Shown one piece after another: positions 44,209 to 54,600 of a stretch of DNA of 64,000 bases. Under the pieces are notes generated by a model, which saw only the letters and a program-made list of their open reading frames with translations, searched no databases and was not told the DNA's origin. A program made the translations under genes and the position numbers. This stretch comes from Axinella damicornis (Eukaryota; Porifera; Demospongiae; Axinellida; Axinellidae): assembly GCA_963931865.1 (NCBI GenBank), contig OZ007509.1, forward strand, positions 17,288,508 through 17,352,507, read 5' to 3'. Positions within the stretch are counted from its first letter, which is position 1. The number at the start of each line of letters is the position of its first letter.

Positions 44209-46416
44209 TTGCTTGCGTACCTGCAGCCCGTTTTGCAGAGTTCTATTTCGAAACACAGTACCTTCCCAAATGCCTCTTCAGCCTCCTTCACTTCACGGTG
44301 GTTGCTCGGCCAACTTTCCCTGAAGCTGCAGCCTCACATTTCGTTTGCCTGCAGGTGCCGCAAGATAGGTACAGTCATCTATCGCAACGGTGGTGATTTA
44401 ACCTATTCCCTTACTTATGCCCTAGGGCAAGTCGAACACTTGAACAAAGTGGTTGATTGTACTTCAGAGGAAAATAAAATTTTGAGGAGCAAAAAACCAA
44501 GTGTTGAGTACTGCACTAAAGTGGCATCTGATCATCTCAATTCACTGCTACTCAAACATATCGCAAATACAACAGCTTTAATTAAGGACAAACATGAATC
44601 TGCAGTCCTTGAATGTACAGTCTCAAGTACAATGGAAAATGTACATCCCTCCCTCTGGGAATTTATCAATGACTTGACGCAATCCTCTCGGGCTCGTAGA
44701 GGAGTGTCAACCGTAGAAATCTCCCCCAGAGCTACGACAAAAAACATCAGGCAGTTGTATTGTCTTTCCGTGATAATGTTCACAATAAACCCACAATGCA
44801 ACTTACCCTTCCACATTCCATTAACTGAAGCAGTTATCAGTCATGGGGGAACATTGGAACTAGTTCGTATTTTGGACCGAGTTGGGGCAGTGGCATCAGT
44901 TGAAGCCCATGAAAGGCTAATCAAAAGGGTAGTTAAAGCTCGTGAAGCCAATGGAATTCAAAATGAACTAACTCCTGGCGCTTTTCGTGTGGTTTCAGTT
45001 GACAATCTTGACATTTCACAAAGCCATGCTCAGGTGTATGTCACTTCCAGTCAGAGAAGTTGGCATGGCACATCCATCCAGTGTACAGAGCCTAAACCAA
45101 ACAGTAACAAGATTACTACACTAACCACCAATGGTCCTATATCTAGCACATCTCATGAATCCATGGCACCCCTCGAGAACAATAGTTCAACCACAAGTGA
45201 AGGCATGGAGTCCCCCGGGCAGACCCGTTGCATGCAGACCCATCGCTTGACTAGTGACGTCGACGGCATGGAGTCCCCCGGGCAGACCCATTGCATGCAG
45301 ACCCATCGCTTGACTAGTGACGTCAACGGCATGGAGTCCCCCGGGCAGACCAGTTGCATGCAGACCAATTCCAGTAGTGACGGCATGGAGTCATCCCATT
45401 CCATGCAGACCCGTGGTATGACCCTTTCTAGCATTGCTACACCAACCACCCATGGAAACATAACCACCAATGGTCCTATATCTAGCACATCTCATGAATC
45501 CATGGCACCCCTCGAGAACAATAGTTCAACAACAAGTGAAGGCATGGAGTCCCCCGGGCAGACCCGTTGCATGCAGACCCATCGCTTGACTAGTGACGTC
45601 GACGGCATGGAGTCCCCCGGGCAGACCCGTTGCATGCAGACCCATCGCTTGACTAGTGACGTCGACGGCATGGAGTCCCCCGGGCAGACCCGTTGCATGC
45701 AGACCCATTCCGGTAGTGACGGCATGGAGTCCTCCCATTCCATGCAGTCCCGTGGTATGACCCTTTCTAGCATGGACGGCATGAAGTCCCCCGGGCAGAC
45801 CCGTTGCATGCAGACCCATTCCGGTAGTGACGGCATGGAGTCCTCCCATTCCATGCAGACCCGTGGTATGACCCTTTCTAGCATTGCTACACCAACCACC
45901 CATGGAAACATCATCATGACAACCCCGCCAAATGCCACTGACAAAATCACAGCCCATTGTAAGCGCCTTACTCTGTCGCCAGCTGGTACTCCCAGCCAGT
46001 GGAGAAGCACAAAACGACAGTGTATAGTGCACTTTCCAGGTAGTGCATTGATTGATGCACAAACAGCAGACAAGGAAAGTCACACCACAGAGACACATAG
46101 TGCAGATGCTAATGAGATAACCATCATCAGAGCCCACACTTCGCCAGAAACGGCACGGAAAATGAAGGACTTGTCCACAGGAGACTACTTGTGCAATTTT
46201 AAAGAAAAACAAGCCGTCAGGGAACTAAAGAACTTATGGTTCCAGTACAACCTACTGCAACATACAACTTTTGAGAGAAATCTCGAGGTATTCTTCTACT
46301 TTCAGCAGTACCTTCATACTGCAAGGGCAAGCCCCAGAGAGGAGAAGTCCAATATTGTATACATTGATATCACAAATGAGCCTGCTGATGATCGAGAGAC
46401 TACTTATACGTCTTGA
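44209..46416 (+). CDS. PIN/CXC-family gene 1, N-terminal part (frameshifted, 5'-incomplete)
   Basis: Homologue of the first half of the 2022-aa protein at 57712-51644. Recognisable similarity starts near 44300 (HISFACRCRKIGTVIYRNGG against HIAYSCTVRKYGTLVYRPNT) and includes a conserved block ending DNLDISQSHAQVYV and RSWHGTSIQ. Then comes a repeat linker (about 45130-45910) built on the 21-residue unit GMESPGQTRCMQTHRLTSDV. The frame ends at 46416 just after VYIDITNEPADDRET, where the paralogue reads AYLEVMDSVADRKDT and continues. No ATG opens the homologous frame and the paralogue's zinc-rich first 250 residues are missing. The gene is therefore truncated or has an unseen upstream exon. One indel near 46395-46405 separates it from the next part. 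Confidence 0.72.
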   Translation: MLAYLQPVLQSSISKHSTFPNASSASFTSRWLLGQLSLKLQPHISFACRCRKIGTVIYRNGGDLTYSLTYALGQVEHLNKVVDCTSEENKILRSKKPSVEYCTKVASDHLNSLLLKHIANTTALIKDKHESAVLECTVSSTMENVHPSLWEFINDLTQSSRARRGVSTVEISPRATTKNIRQLYCLSVIMFTINPQCNLPFHIPLTEAVISHGGTLELVRILDRVGAVASVEAHERLIKRVVKAREANGIQNELTPGAFRVVSVDNLDISQSHAQVYVTSSQRSWHGTSIQCTEPKPNSNKITTLTTNGPISSTSHESMAPLENNSSTTSEGMESPGQTRCMQTHRLTSDVDGMESPGQTHCMQTHRLTSDVNGMESPGQTSCMQTNSSSDGMESSHSMQTRGMTLSSIATPTTHGNITTNGPISSTSHESMAPLENNSSTTSEGMESPGQTRCMQTHRLTSDVDGMESPGQTRCMQTHRLTSDVDGMESPGQTRCMQTHSGSDGMESSHSMQSRGMTLSSMDGMKSPGQTRCMQTHSGSDGMESSHSMQTRGMTLSSIATPTTHGNIIMTTPPNATDKITAHCKRLTLSPAGTPSQWRSTKRQCIVHFPGSALIDAQTADKESHTTETHSADANEITIIRAHTSPETARKMKDLSTGDYLCNFKEKQAVRELKNLWFQYNLLQHTTFERNLEVFFYFQQYLHTARASPREEKSNIVYIDITNEPADDRETTYTS
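45129..45910 (+). repeat. In-frame coding minisatellite in PIN/CXC gene 1
   Basis: 63-bp units encoding GMESPGQTRCMQTHRLTSDV plus one residue, mixed with shorter GMESSHSMQTRGMTLSS units. A higher-order copy of the whole block (TNGPISSTSHESMAPLENNS ...) starts at about 45465. All lengths are multiples of three. Antisense open frames here are shadows. Confidence 0.9.
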
Positions 46417-49400
46417 GTCAAAGTACAGAGAAATTCGTGGACAATCTGAATATCTGCCTGTAGTTGGAGATGCCAAGACGTACAACCACTTGGTTGATTT
46501 AAAGCGTTCATATGGAAAAGAGCTTTCATGGTTAATACCTCTCCCAGGTGACTGGCATATATTAAAGAATTTTCAACCGGTACTGTTTAAGGCATACTAT
46601 GAAGCTGGTCTAAAACAGGTAGCCGAAAGGTGTGGCTTCCACCAAAGCACACTTACAGCCCTTTCACAATGCTCAAACTTTAGGATCACACACAACTTCC
46701 TGATCCAAATTGGAGAGGCGCTCTTCCAACATATGCTCACATGTTTCATGATGCATCGCAATGGCCATGCACTTCTACATGAATTTTCAAGCAACATTTT
46801 CCAGTCAGACCGTATCGTGGGTGCAATAGCAGATATACTGGAAGATTTGAACAGTAACATCACACCCAGTGATGCTGGTAACAAGATAAGATCTGCAGCA
46901 ACCCTGATTTCAACAGAAATTAAAACCCTTGAGGAGGAATTCATGGCATTTGTTAACCATTTGGCAAGTGTGGATGACAATTGGCTTTTCTGGGTGAGAT
47001 TTTTGTTTGATGATCTGGTATCCTACATGTCCTTGTACATAGGAATACGTACAAGAAGCTGGGATTTACGTACAGCAGGAATTAAAGACATGTCTCCCTT
47101 GTTTGTGGTATTTGACAGACCAACTTACAGAAAACTAATTCCTAATCATATCACCGAAGTACTTACAATGCCTCCTAGTGTCCTCGTTCAGCTACAGCAC
47201 GGGGCATTCGCTTCATCCATAACCGACAGAGCTGCCCACTGCGAAGCGCTGGATGAGGTACATGAAATGAAGATCAACAAACATGCCAAAGGTCTGGTTG
47301 TGAGGCCTACTGACAGTAATATGCACGTCATTTCCAACTCCTTACCATTTTGTGCGAAGATGATGTCAGGTTTCTTCACCGAACTCTTTCCTGAAAAGCC
47401 TAAGACCTCATCAGCTGACTCCATTTCAGGAAGGCCTTCAACTACAGTAAGGAGAGTCAGAGAAAACATTGCTGCAATGGTGAGTGTAATAGCAGAGAGT
47501 GAAATGCTGACCATTACAAATGAGAATCGCGGCCTCATGAATATCTTCACAAAAGAAGAGGCCACACCAGAACAGTCTCATGACCTTCTTTCTTTCAGGA
47601 AGACTGGTGTGCAGTATTTGGAGTCATACATAAGTACTAACATCCTACACAGCCCTACTGCGAATGCAGATCAACGTTTACACCGGTTGAAAACCTTCTC
47701 AACCTCAGCAAAGGAGAAACAGAGAGTGAAACAGGTTCAGAGAGAGGAAATGCTCATTCAGCTATGCATGAGAAAACAAATAGCCATAGCTACAGAGAAC
47801 CCAAATGTGAAGGGCAAAGTGCACACCTTCAGCAAAATGCCATGTGCACTTGTTGATAAAGAGGGGATGCCTAATAAGGGTAAGAAAAGTAGCATAACAT
47901 CTGCACTCTCCAAACGGTATAGCCATGTGCCCCTGGTTACTGATTGTCTACCACGTGGGTGGCAACCCCACACAGTTATCATTGAGGGAATGTTCTTGAT
48001 ATATACCACCCCACCTTTACACCACAAAACAATGAAGGAGTACACCATGTTCTTACTGAACAGGTTTGTTACACCACATTTCTTAAATGGTTGCATTGAA
48101 GTACATGTTATTTTCGATGACCCTGATAGGTACGAGATGTCCCCAAAGACAGTTGAAAGGCAGCGGAGGGATAAACTAGCAAAACCTAATGTAAAGCATG
48201 TCCATGCAACATTTGATGATTCCCTACCACCTAGTAGCAAATGGGGAGGTGTACTTAAATGCAGAGAATGCAAGCATAATCTAACTTCACAGTTAGCTGC
48301 TTACATGCTTCGTTTAGTTCACCCCACTTTATTGCCTAGTAAAAGGTTCTTTACCGCTGGTTCATTCAGGGAAACAATGAGAGACCATGCAATGTGTGTG
48401 GAGCATGGAAATCCAAACCCATTTGTTGACGAAAAGTTAACCTGCAATATTGAAGAAGGTGACATGCGGGTGTGGATGCATTGTAAGTATTCTGTGGGAA
48501 CCCGTAAACTAATATTCTCGCCTGATACTGATACCTACCATGTTGGGATGGGATTACTGGAAGATGCACGAATATCTGAGTGTGATGTTTATGTGCAAAT
48601 CAACAGGATATGTGACCAAGACAAATATCTGCACTTGTCGAAAGTTAGTGGAGCTCTGAAGTTTGACCACAGTATGGCAACTGTTCCATCACAGTTGAGA
48701 CCACAAATACTACAAACTTTGTATGTTGTAACTGGATGTGACTATGTGTCATACTTCCACGGTGTTGGCAAAGTCAAGTTTCTACAGGTTCTCTTTCAGC
48801 ATGCAAGCTTTATAAGCAGTGGCAAAGAGGAACCTGGTACACTGGCTGACATAACACCCGAACAAGAATCGTTAGGGTTTCTTGCTTTCGTCAGGCTTGT
48901 GGGGACAGCATACTTTAAGCTCCATCTGAGAGCATTTGTACATCAAACACCAGAGGGTCACTACAAAAGTTTTCAAACAGACAAACTTTCAAAAGCTGAA
49001 CAACACCGGCAATGGCTTGATGATATACGCAACAAGACATGGGCCAGAGCAAAGTCACCTGCTGATGAAGTTCCATCCTATGATGCATTACTTTATCACT
49101 GGAAGCGGTGTGTATGGGTACTGCACATGTGGAGTCAGTCATTACAGAATACACTCCACCTCTTACCCATGGAAAGCTACGGTTGGCAGATACTGAATGA
49201 AGGAAACTTGGGGATCAAGTGGGAGTCGCTGGAAAATATAGAGAATGTTGACAGCCATGTGAAGTATTATCTCAAGGGCTGTGGGTGCAAGACATCCAAC
49301 TGTGCTACAAAGCGGTGTGGATGCAAGAAGCAGGATCCACCTCGGACATGCGGCCCTGGATGCACATGCTCACCTGAGTTTTGCCGAAACCAACAGGAGG

Positions 49401-49606
49401 CCCAAACTCAATGCCCACCAATGAACCCAGATGTGATGAGTGATGATCTTGAGGACGAATCCGATGAGGAAGCTGAATATTCCTTTGATGGTGGTGTACT
49501 GGAGGATGTGGAGAATGATATGCACACACAAGAGTTACAAGAAGAAGTTGATGAAATTATGAAAGATGTATTTGCCGATCTTAATGAATATGATATCTTA
49601 CTGTAA
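46271..49606 (+). CDS. PIN/CXC-family gene 1, C-terminal part with XPG/FEN1-like nuclease motifs and CXC module
   Basis: Conserved with gene 2 from about 46390 (LLIRLESKYREI) to the TAA at 49606. Blocks in order: GDAKTYNHLVDLKRSYGKEL and PLPGDWHILKNFQPVLFKAY; HEMKINKHAKGLVVRP; the PIN-like series VHVIFDDPDRYEM (about 48100), CNIEEGDMRVWMH (about 48440), SPDTDTYHVGM (about 48520) and TGCDYVSYFHGVGKVKFL (about 48730); then a CXC module, GCGCKTSNCATKRCGCKK and CGPGCTCSPEFC (49275-49390), and an acidic tail. In XPG/FEN1 nucleases such Asp/Glu clusters bind the catalytic metals and GCDY opens the helix-turn-helix. The second acidic motif is weaker here (EEGD) than in gene 2 (EETD). CXC modules bind DNA in Tesmin/TSO1 proteins. 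Nuclease activity and an origin in a mobile element are inferences. Confidence 0.78.
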   Translation: MREISRYSSTFSSTFILQGQAPERRSPILYTLISQMSLLMIERLLIRLESKYREIRGQSEYLPVVGDAKTYNHLVDLKRSYGKELSWLIPLPGDWHILKNFQPVLFKAYYEAGLKQVAERCGFHQSTLTALSQCSNFRITHNFLIQIGEALFQHMLTCFMMHRNGHALLHEFSSNIFQSDRIVGAIADILEDLNSNITPSDAGNKIRSAATLISTEIKTLEEEFMAFVNHLASVDDNWLFWVRFLFDDLVSYMSLYIGIRTRSWDLRTAGIKDMSPLFVVFDRPTYRKLIPNHITEVLTMPPSVLVQLQHGAFASSITDRAAHCEALDEVHEMKINKHAKGLVVRPTDSNMHVISNSLPFCAKMMSGFFTELFPEKPKTSSADSISGRPSTTVRRVRENIAAMVSVIAESEMLTITNENRGLMNIFTKEEATPEQSHDLLSFRKTGVQYLESYISTNILHSPTANADQRLHRLKTFSTSAKEKQRVKQVQREEMLIQLCMRKQIAIATENPNVKGKVHTFSKMPCALVDKEGMPNKGKKSSITSALSKRYSHVPLVTDCLPRGWQPHTVIIEGMFLIYTTPPLHHKTMKEYTMFLLNRFVTPHFLNGCIEVHVIFDDPDRYEMSPKTVERQRRDKLAKPNVKHVHATFDDSLPPSSKWGGVLKCRECKHNLTSQLAAYMLRLVHPTLLPSKRFFTAGSFRETMRDHAMCVEHGNPNPFVDEKLTCNIEEGDMRVWMHCKYSVGTRKLIFSPDTDTYHVGMGLLEDARISECDVYVQINRICDQDKYLHLSKVSGALKFDHSMATVPSQLRPQILQTLYVVTGCDYVSYFHGVGKVKFLQVLFQHASFISSGKEEPGTLADITPEQESLGFLAFVRLVGTAYFKLHLRAFVHQTPEGHYKSFQTDKLSKAEQHRQWLDDIRNKTWARAKSPADEVPSYDALLYHWKRCVWVLHMWSQSLQNTLHLLPMESYGWQILNEGNLGIKWESLENIENVDSHVKYYLKGCGCKTSNCATKRCGCKKQDPPRTCGPGCTCSPEFCRNQQEAQTQCPPMNPDVMSDDLEDESDEEAEYSFDGGVLEDVENDMHTQELQEEVDEIMKDVFADLNEYDILL

Positions 49607-49654
49607 ATTTAAACTATCACCAGTAACTATGTATATTTCAGACTTCATAGGTCA

Positions 49655-50218
49655 TATGGGGTGCCGTTTGTGTCAAAACTACATTGTGAGTCGATGGATG
49701 GTTAATACGTTGACGTACAGCTTGCAGGGCGACGAATCTATAAGCAGCGTCAGTTCTGAGGCGACGAATCTTTCTGAGGCGACGAATCTTTTTGAGGTGA
49801 CGAATCTTTCCGAGGCGACAAATCTTTCTGAGGCGACGAATCTTTCCGAGGTGACGAATCTTTCTGAGGCGACGAATCTTTCCGAGGCGACGAATCTTTC
49901 TGAGGCGACAAATCTTTCCGAGGCGACGAATCTGACTGAGGTGACGTCGCCTCGGAAAGATTCGTCGCCTTGGAAAGATTCGTCGCCTCGGAAAGATTCG
50001 TCGCCTCCGTTCATAGCTATTCGTAGCCTCACAACTGACGCTGTTTCTCAGATTCGTCGCCTCAGAACTGACGCTGCTTCACAGAGTCGTCGCCTCAGTT
50101 CATATTCGTCGCCTCTGAACAGACGCTGCTTATAGATTCCTCGCCCTGCAAGCTGTATGTCGACGTATTAACCATCCATCGACTCACAATGTAGTTTTGA
50201 CACAAATGGCACCCCATA
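49655..50218. mobile_element. 564-bp foldback element with 18-bp tandem repeats and 6-bp TSD
   Basis: Starts TATGGGGTGCC and ends GGCACCCCATA, flanked on both sides by AGGTCA (49649-49654, 50219-50224). The outer arms are about 100 bp. Inside, 18-bp units of the form GAGGCGACGAATCTTTCC run in one direction to about 49945, then inverted to about 50005, with degenerate inverted copies beyond. The whole can fold into one long hairpin. It encodes nothing credible: the (SEATNL)n open frame is a product of the 18-bp period. It sits 48 bp after the stop of PIN/CXC gene 1. Confidence 0.9.
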
Positions 50219-50224
50219 AGGTCA

Positions 50225-50945
50225 GCTGGTGATCCTTCATGCCATTTTCATTGTCTGAGCTTAGCTACCAATCTCTCAACTACTTCGAAACCATCCAATG
50301 TTCATTGTCTCATCACATTTGCATATTAAATTCTATTCTAAATTAATGTGCTTTCTCTGCAGCCCACCAATAGAGGAACATAGTAGTTCGTACTAAAATT
50401 TGTGTTTTAGCAACTTGTACTGGATGTAGCAAGCTTGGAAACCCTTCCTTGGTATACACTTTGGTCAACATGGACCACACCCAATTTCATAATTTTTTAA
50501 CTGAATAGTTCCCCTATTGCTGCTGAAAGTAAGAGTGGGACACAAAAAATGTTGCCATAAATGTGATGCCCAACCTCTCAGCTACATTTTGATACCCATT
50601 TTGCCACAATACATGTGAAGTCCAGGATTTGTGCAACTGTCTGGCTAACCTCCTTCATCCTGACTTCCCGTGAACAGGCTCCGCCTTTTCACTCCTGATC
50701 TGCGAATACTCCATGGAGGACTCCCAACTAAAGTCCAGTCAGTGCCAGTGCTTCCATGGCCACAAGACAACGCAAGTTCCGCCCAAATCCGTTCAGCCAG
50801 CGAGCTGTTAGGGCGGGCTAAACATTCTGTTCAAAATTTCATATTTTTACGCTATTCGCCGAACGCGCACGTTGCCACTTCCGCGTTGCAAATAAAATAC
50901 CGGAAGTTTCTACGGTAGCAGGACCACTGATACTGCTCTGTACGT
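50225..50945. other. Intergenic, nothing recognised
   Basis: No supported gene. A block near 50865-50915 (CACTTCCGCGTTGCAAATAA then ATACCGGAAGTT) partly resembles 59455-59490. Confidence 0.45.
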
Positions 50946-50947
50946 AC

Positions 50948-51120
50948 TGAGGGCGCATTCTTTGTTGGGTGTGGCACAAATTGTAATCTTTGACGTCACG
51001 ACTTAATTAGCCTCGGGGCGATCTGATACTCGAACTCGACTAGACTACGAGCTGAATTTGAGACAGCAGAGTTGAGCCTGAGGATCGCAACACAACGCAC
51101 TGTAGTCTACTGAGGGGTTA
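50948..51120. promoter_or_regulatory. Conserved CRE-containing segment (copy B)
   Basis: The same block as 18680-18870: GGCGCATTCTTTGTTGGGTG, TGACGTCA at 50991-50998, TTAATTAGCCTCGGGG and CAGCAGAGTTGAG. A second TGACGTCA is at 51192-51199. A possible promoter; its target gene is unclear. Confidence 0.45.
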
Positions 51121-51146
51121 TTAAGGTTAGTGCTTAGCTTCACAGA

Positions 51147-51166
51147 CAGTCGTTTCGCCAACGGAA
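51147..51166. repeat. 20-bp inverted repeat, left copy
   Basis: CAGTCGTTTCGCCAACGGAA. Its exact inverse is at 59517-59536, 8.4 kb away, enclosing PIN/CXC gene 2. Weaker similarity (AATTTATTTG at a similar offset) continues inward, as in decayed terminal inverted repeats. Confidence 0.7.
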
Positions 51167-51532
51167 AAATCACGTGAATTTATTTGTTTTGTGACGTCAT
51201 CATTTCCGGCTAATGGCGGTCGTTTGGAGAGAAGGCGTGCTCGAGAGAGAACTTGTCGTGCTGTCAGTTTCGTTGAAGAAAACAAGCCATCTATGGCTCC
51301 TATATGAAGCTAGATCCCTGTTCTACAGAACGACGGGCTGTTTGAAGCGGACATTGGAAGTTTCTTGGCGGAAAACACGGCTAACCAGAACGGTATGGAA
51401 ATGATCTTGCGATTGAGATCCAGAAAAGCGGCCAGTACTTGACGGTGACATGCTAGAACGAGCTGAAATCTACATATTATGTTAGGTAAGTATATGAAGA
51501 GGTATTATCAAAAAAACAGAGCTTGTGGCGTT

Positions 51533-51556
51533 CTGCCAAAATAGTTTCCTGACTCG
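51533..51556 (+). repeat. 24-bp direct repeat, downstream of PIN/CXC gene 2
   Basis: CTGCCAAAATAGTTTCC plus GACTCG, repeated in the same orientation at 58009-58032 with 22/24 identity. The pair brackets the gene 2 coding region closely. Confidence 0.65.
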
Positions 51557-51643
51557 AAATTAGTAGGTGTTACATATTGAGATGTACACAAAAATGCAAT
51601 TATGTGTGGGTAATTTCGTTTGTACAGTGGGTAGGATAAACTG

Positions 51644-54600
51644 TTATACATCTTCAGAATCACTCTCACAATCACTCTCTTCCATCTCAGGACCAAACAC
51701 CCAGTCCATTAGATCGTCTGTGTCTTGCTGAACCTCTTCGGTCACTGTCACCTCTTCAAGGGCGATTTCTGCCAGCTCTGAGTTGGAGTCTGCTCCAGTG
51801 GCTACAATGACGTTTGAACAGTTGACGCACTGACATCCTTCAGAGCATTGCTGACCTTTTCTTTTGCAGCTACATCTCCCAGTGGAACAACCTGTTACAC
51901 ACTTGCACCCTCTCAATAGTACGTTTACTCTCTCACGGATTGCCTGCATGTTTGTTGGAGTATCCCAAATTACAGTTAGCTTGCTGTCATTGAGAGCCCA
52001 ACCATACTCGGTGATCGGTTGAAGAACCATGATGTTTTTGTCACTCTGCCTCCACATCTGTACAATCCAGCATGACCTCTTCCAATGGAAGCAAAGACTT
52101 TCATTTGAGGGTATCATTTCATTTTCAAATGAAATGCGGTGCCAAATACTTTGGCGTATGTCCTCCAGCCAGTTTTCATGCTGAAGTTGTATGCTGGTAG
52201 TTGTACTGGCAAATTGTTTAAAGTGGCTTACGGGAGATGGTGTCTCAAAGCAAGTGGCATGCTTTTTAAAGTATACCGTCCCAATTAGTCGCAAAAAGGC
52301 TAAAAATCCACTCTTGCATGATTCCTCTTGTGTATCAGCAAGCGTTCCTTCAGTCTCTCTTCCAGTGATGAATGCAGCATGCTGAAAAAAGTAACGCAGA
52401 AATGTAGCCTTTCCTATCTGACTAAAGAAAGAAGTGTAATCGCAACCTGTGCACACAAATAAGGTCTGAAATACTTGGGGTAGAATCCTGGCATCAATGG
52501 TCGCTAAATCAGGATCGTTTTGGAATGCTGCAATAAGGGCTGTCATGTCAAGGAATTTCAATTGCCTGGAGTTAACAGGGCTTATTTGTACAACCACTTG
52601 TTTGCTGTGTGTACTCTCTAATGCCATCCCAATATGATAAACATCTGTATCCGGGGAGAGTATGAGAATGTTTGTGCATTCAGTCTGTTTCACATGCAGC
52701 CATATTCTCGTATCTGTTTCTTCTGCATTGCAGGTATATGCTGGGTGTGGTTGACGTGGGCCATTTCTTTGTACAAACCAGGTTGTATCAGTCAACATCC
52801 CGTCAAAGCCACCAGCTACATACAGGACCTCGTTGTTTTGGAGGTGAGTGTGAATTTTGTCGAGGAAGTAGTTAGTTAAAAACTTGACAAGGCTACGTTT
52901 ACACTCTCTGCAATTCAGCAAGCCCTCCCTCCACTTCTTGGGAACTTTGGAGTTTACTGTAAAATTATCACAGCAGTGGTCAACCAGTTTGGCAGAGGAG
53001 TCTCTTCTCACATGTTCAAAGTATTTCGGTGTGTTTTTTAACCTTCCGGGGTTGTCGAAGATAACATGCACCTCTCTGCTTCCCCTTTTAAACTGTGTCA
53101 AAAGAAATCTGTTCATGATAAATTTGGCGTAATCTCCTAGGGTTTTGTGGCTTCCTAGAGGATTAGTGTTGATTAGAAACATTCCCTCAAGCAGTGTGCA
53201 TTGAGGTCTCCATGGAAGATTTGTTAGAAATACTTGGGGGTTAGCTGATTTGTACCGAGATTCAAGAGATTTAGAGGTGTAGCTTTTCTGTCCTTTCATT
53301 GGATTACCTGCACTGTCACAAATTGCAAGTGGTAGTTCAAGTAGTTGCTCACCTGGTTTGTTGATTGGTGCACCTACTCTCTGTGAGAAGCGAATTTTTC
53401 TCTTCATTGCTGACAGTATCAGCTTCTTATCTTTCTCAAGTTGTGTAATTCTGGATTTAGTTGGTTTTCGTTCAGAAAATGTCTGTAAACGACGCCTTCT
53501 ATTGGGTGCCTGAACACTTGGATTTTTCAGAATAACCGAAGAAATTCGTAACAGAAACTCTTGTTGTCCAATTGAACGAAAGTTTAGTAAGTCATGGTGT
53601 TGTCCTGCAGTAGCCTCTTTCTTTGAGAATGGATTAGTTAGGCCACGATTTGTGTCTGTTGCTATTAGCAGTTTACTAGTTTCAATTGCTTGAATTTGGG
53701 CTTGCACATTGAGGTCAAATTTGATGTCATTGGGGTGTGAAGATAAAGGGGAGTTGATTATTTGGTATTGGTCTTTCTTGGTAGGAAATAGCTGTGACTG
53801 AAAGTTTTTAACTGCTTTAGATCTGTAAGGGATATAACGGGCAATTCTGTTGATGAAGTCGGGCAGTGGTCTGACGATAGAGGTTTTACAATCCTTATTA
53901 ATTAACATCTCATGCGATTCGTCTATCGCTACTGAGTGCCATGGCCTCCCAAGTACACTCACCACAAAAGCCCCCTGCTGAAACATGGTCACTATAGGGG
54001 CAGGCATTGTCTGTATGTCAGCCAAGTGCTGTGAAATTAGCTTCTGGTAGTTGGGATGATCAAATGCAGTGAATACTGCTGCCATAGACTTTATGCTTGC
54101 AATCCGTAATTGCCAGTCGCCACTCCGAATTGCTAGGAAAAGGCCTATATATGCCATGGCATCCTGGAATACAAACTGCACCCAAAACCTCCATGTGTCA
54201 TCTTTGCGAGCAAGCATCTGAATAAAGGACCTGAAGTTGTTAAAGCAGTTTGTTGTTACTGTAGCTGAAGCAAGTAAGCTCTTGGTAAGTTCATGTGACA
54301 AATCAGCTGCAGGCAGTGACTGTACGCTACTGGCAATGTCTTCCAGTAAGCTGGGTTTGGAAGTGGTTTCTGTGTCCCTGGATTCCATATAACACTTTAA
54401 CATTACTCTGTATATTGACTCCCACGCTTCTAGAATGAAGTTATGGCTCCTCTTGAATTGGCTGCTACTTTGAATGGCAGCAACAGGATAACCTGCAGCT
54501 GCTGCTAGTGCCTTCAACCCTGCATCATAGTATGCCTTCATCAGTGCTGACTGATAGTTCATTAGCATGTGCCAATCCCCTGGGTAAGGAATGACCCAGC

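Noticed and set aside
45153..46212. Long antisense frames over the gene 1 repeat region
   Set aside because: They mirror the in-frame minisatellite of the real plus-strand coding sequence; no conserved residues.
49566..50135. 189-codon frame with (SEATNL)n hexapeptide repeats
   Set aside because: The 18-bp tandem units of a foldback element keep any frame open; the frame crosses the element boundary into flanking DNA.
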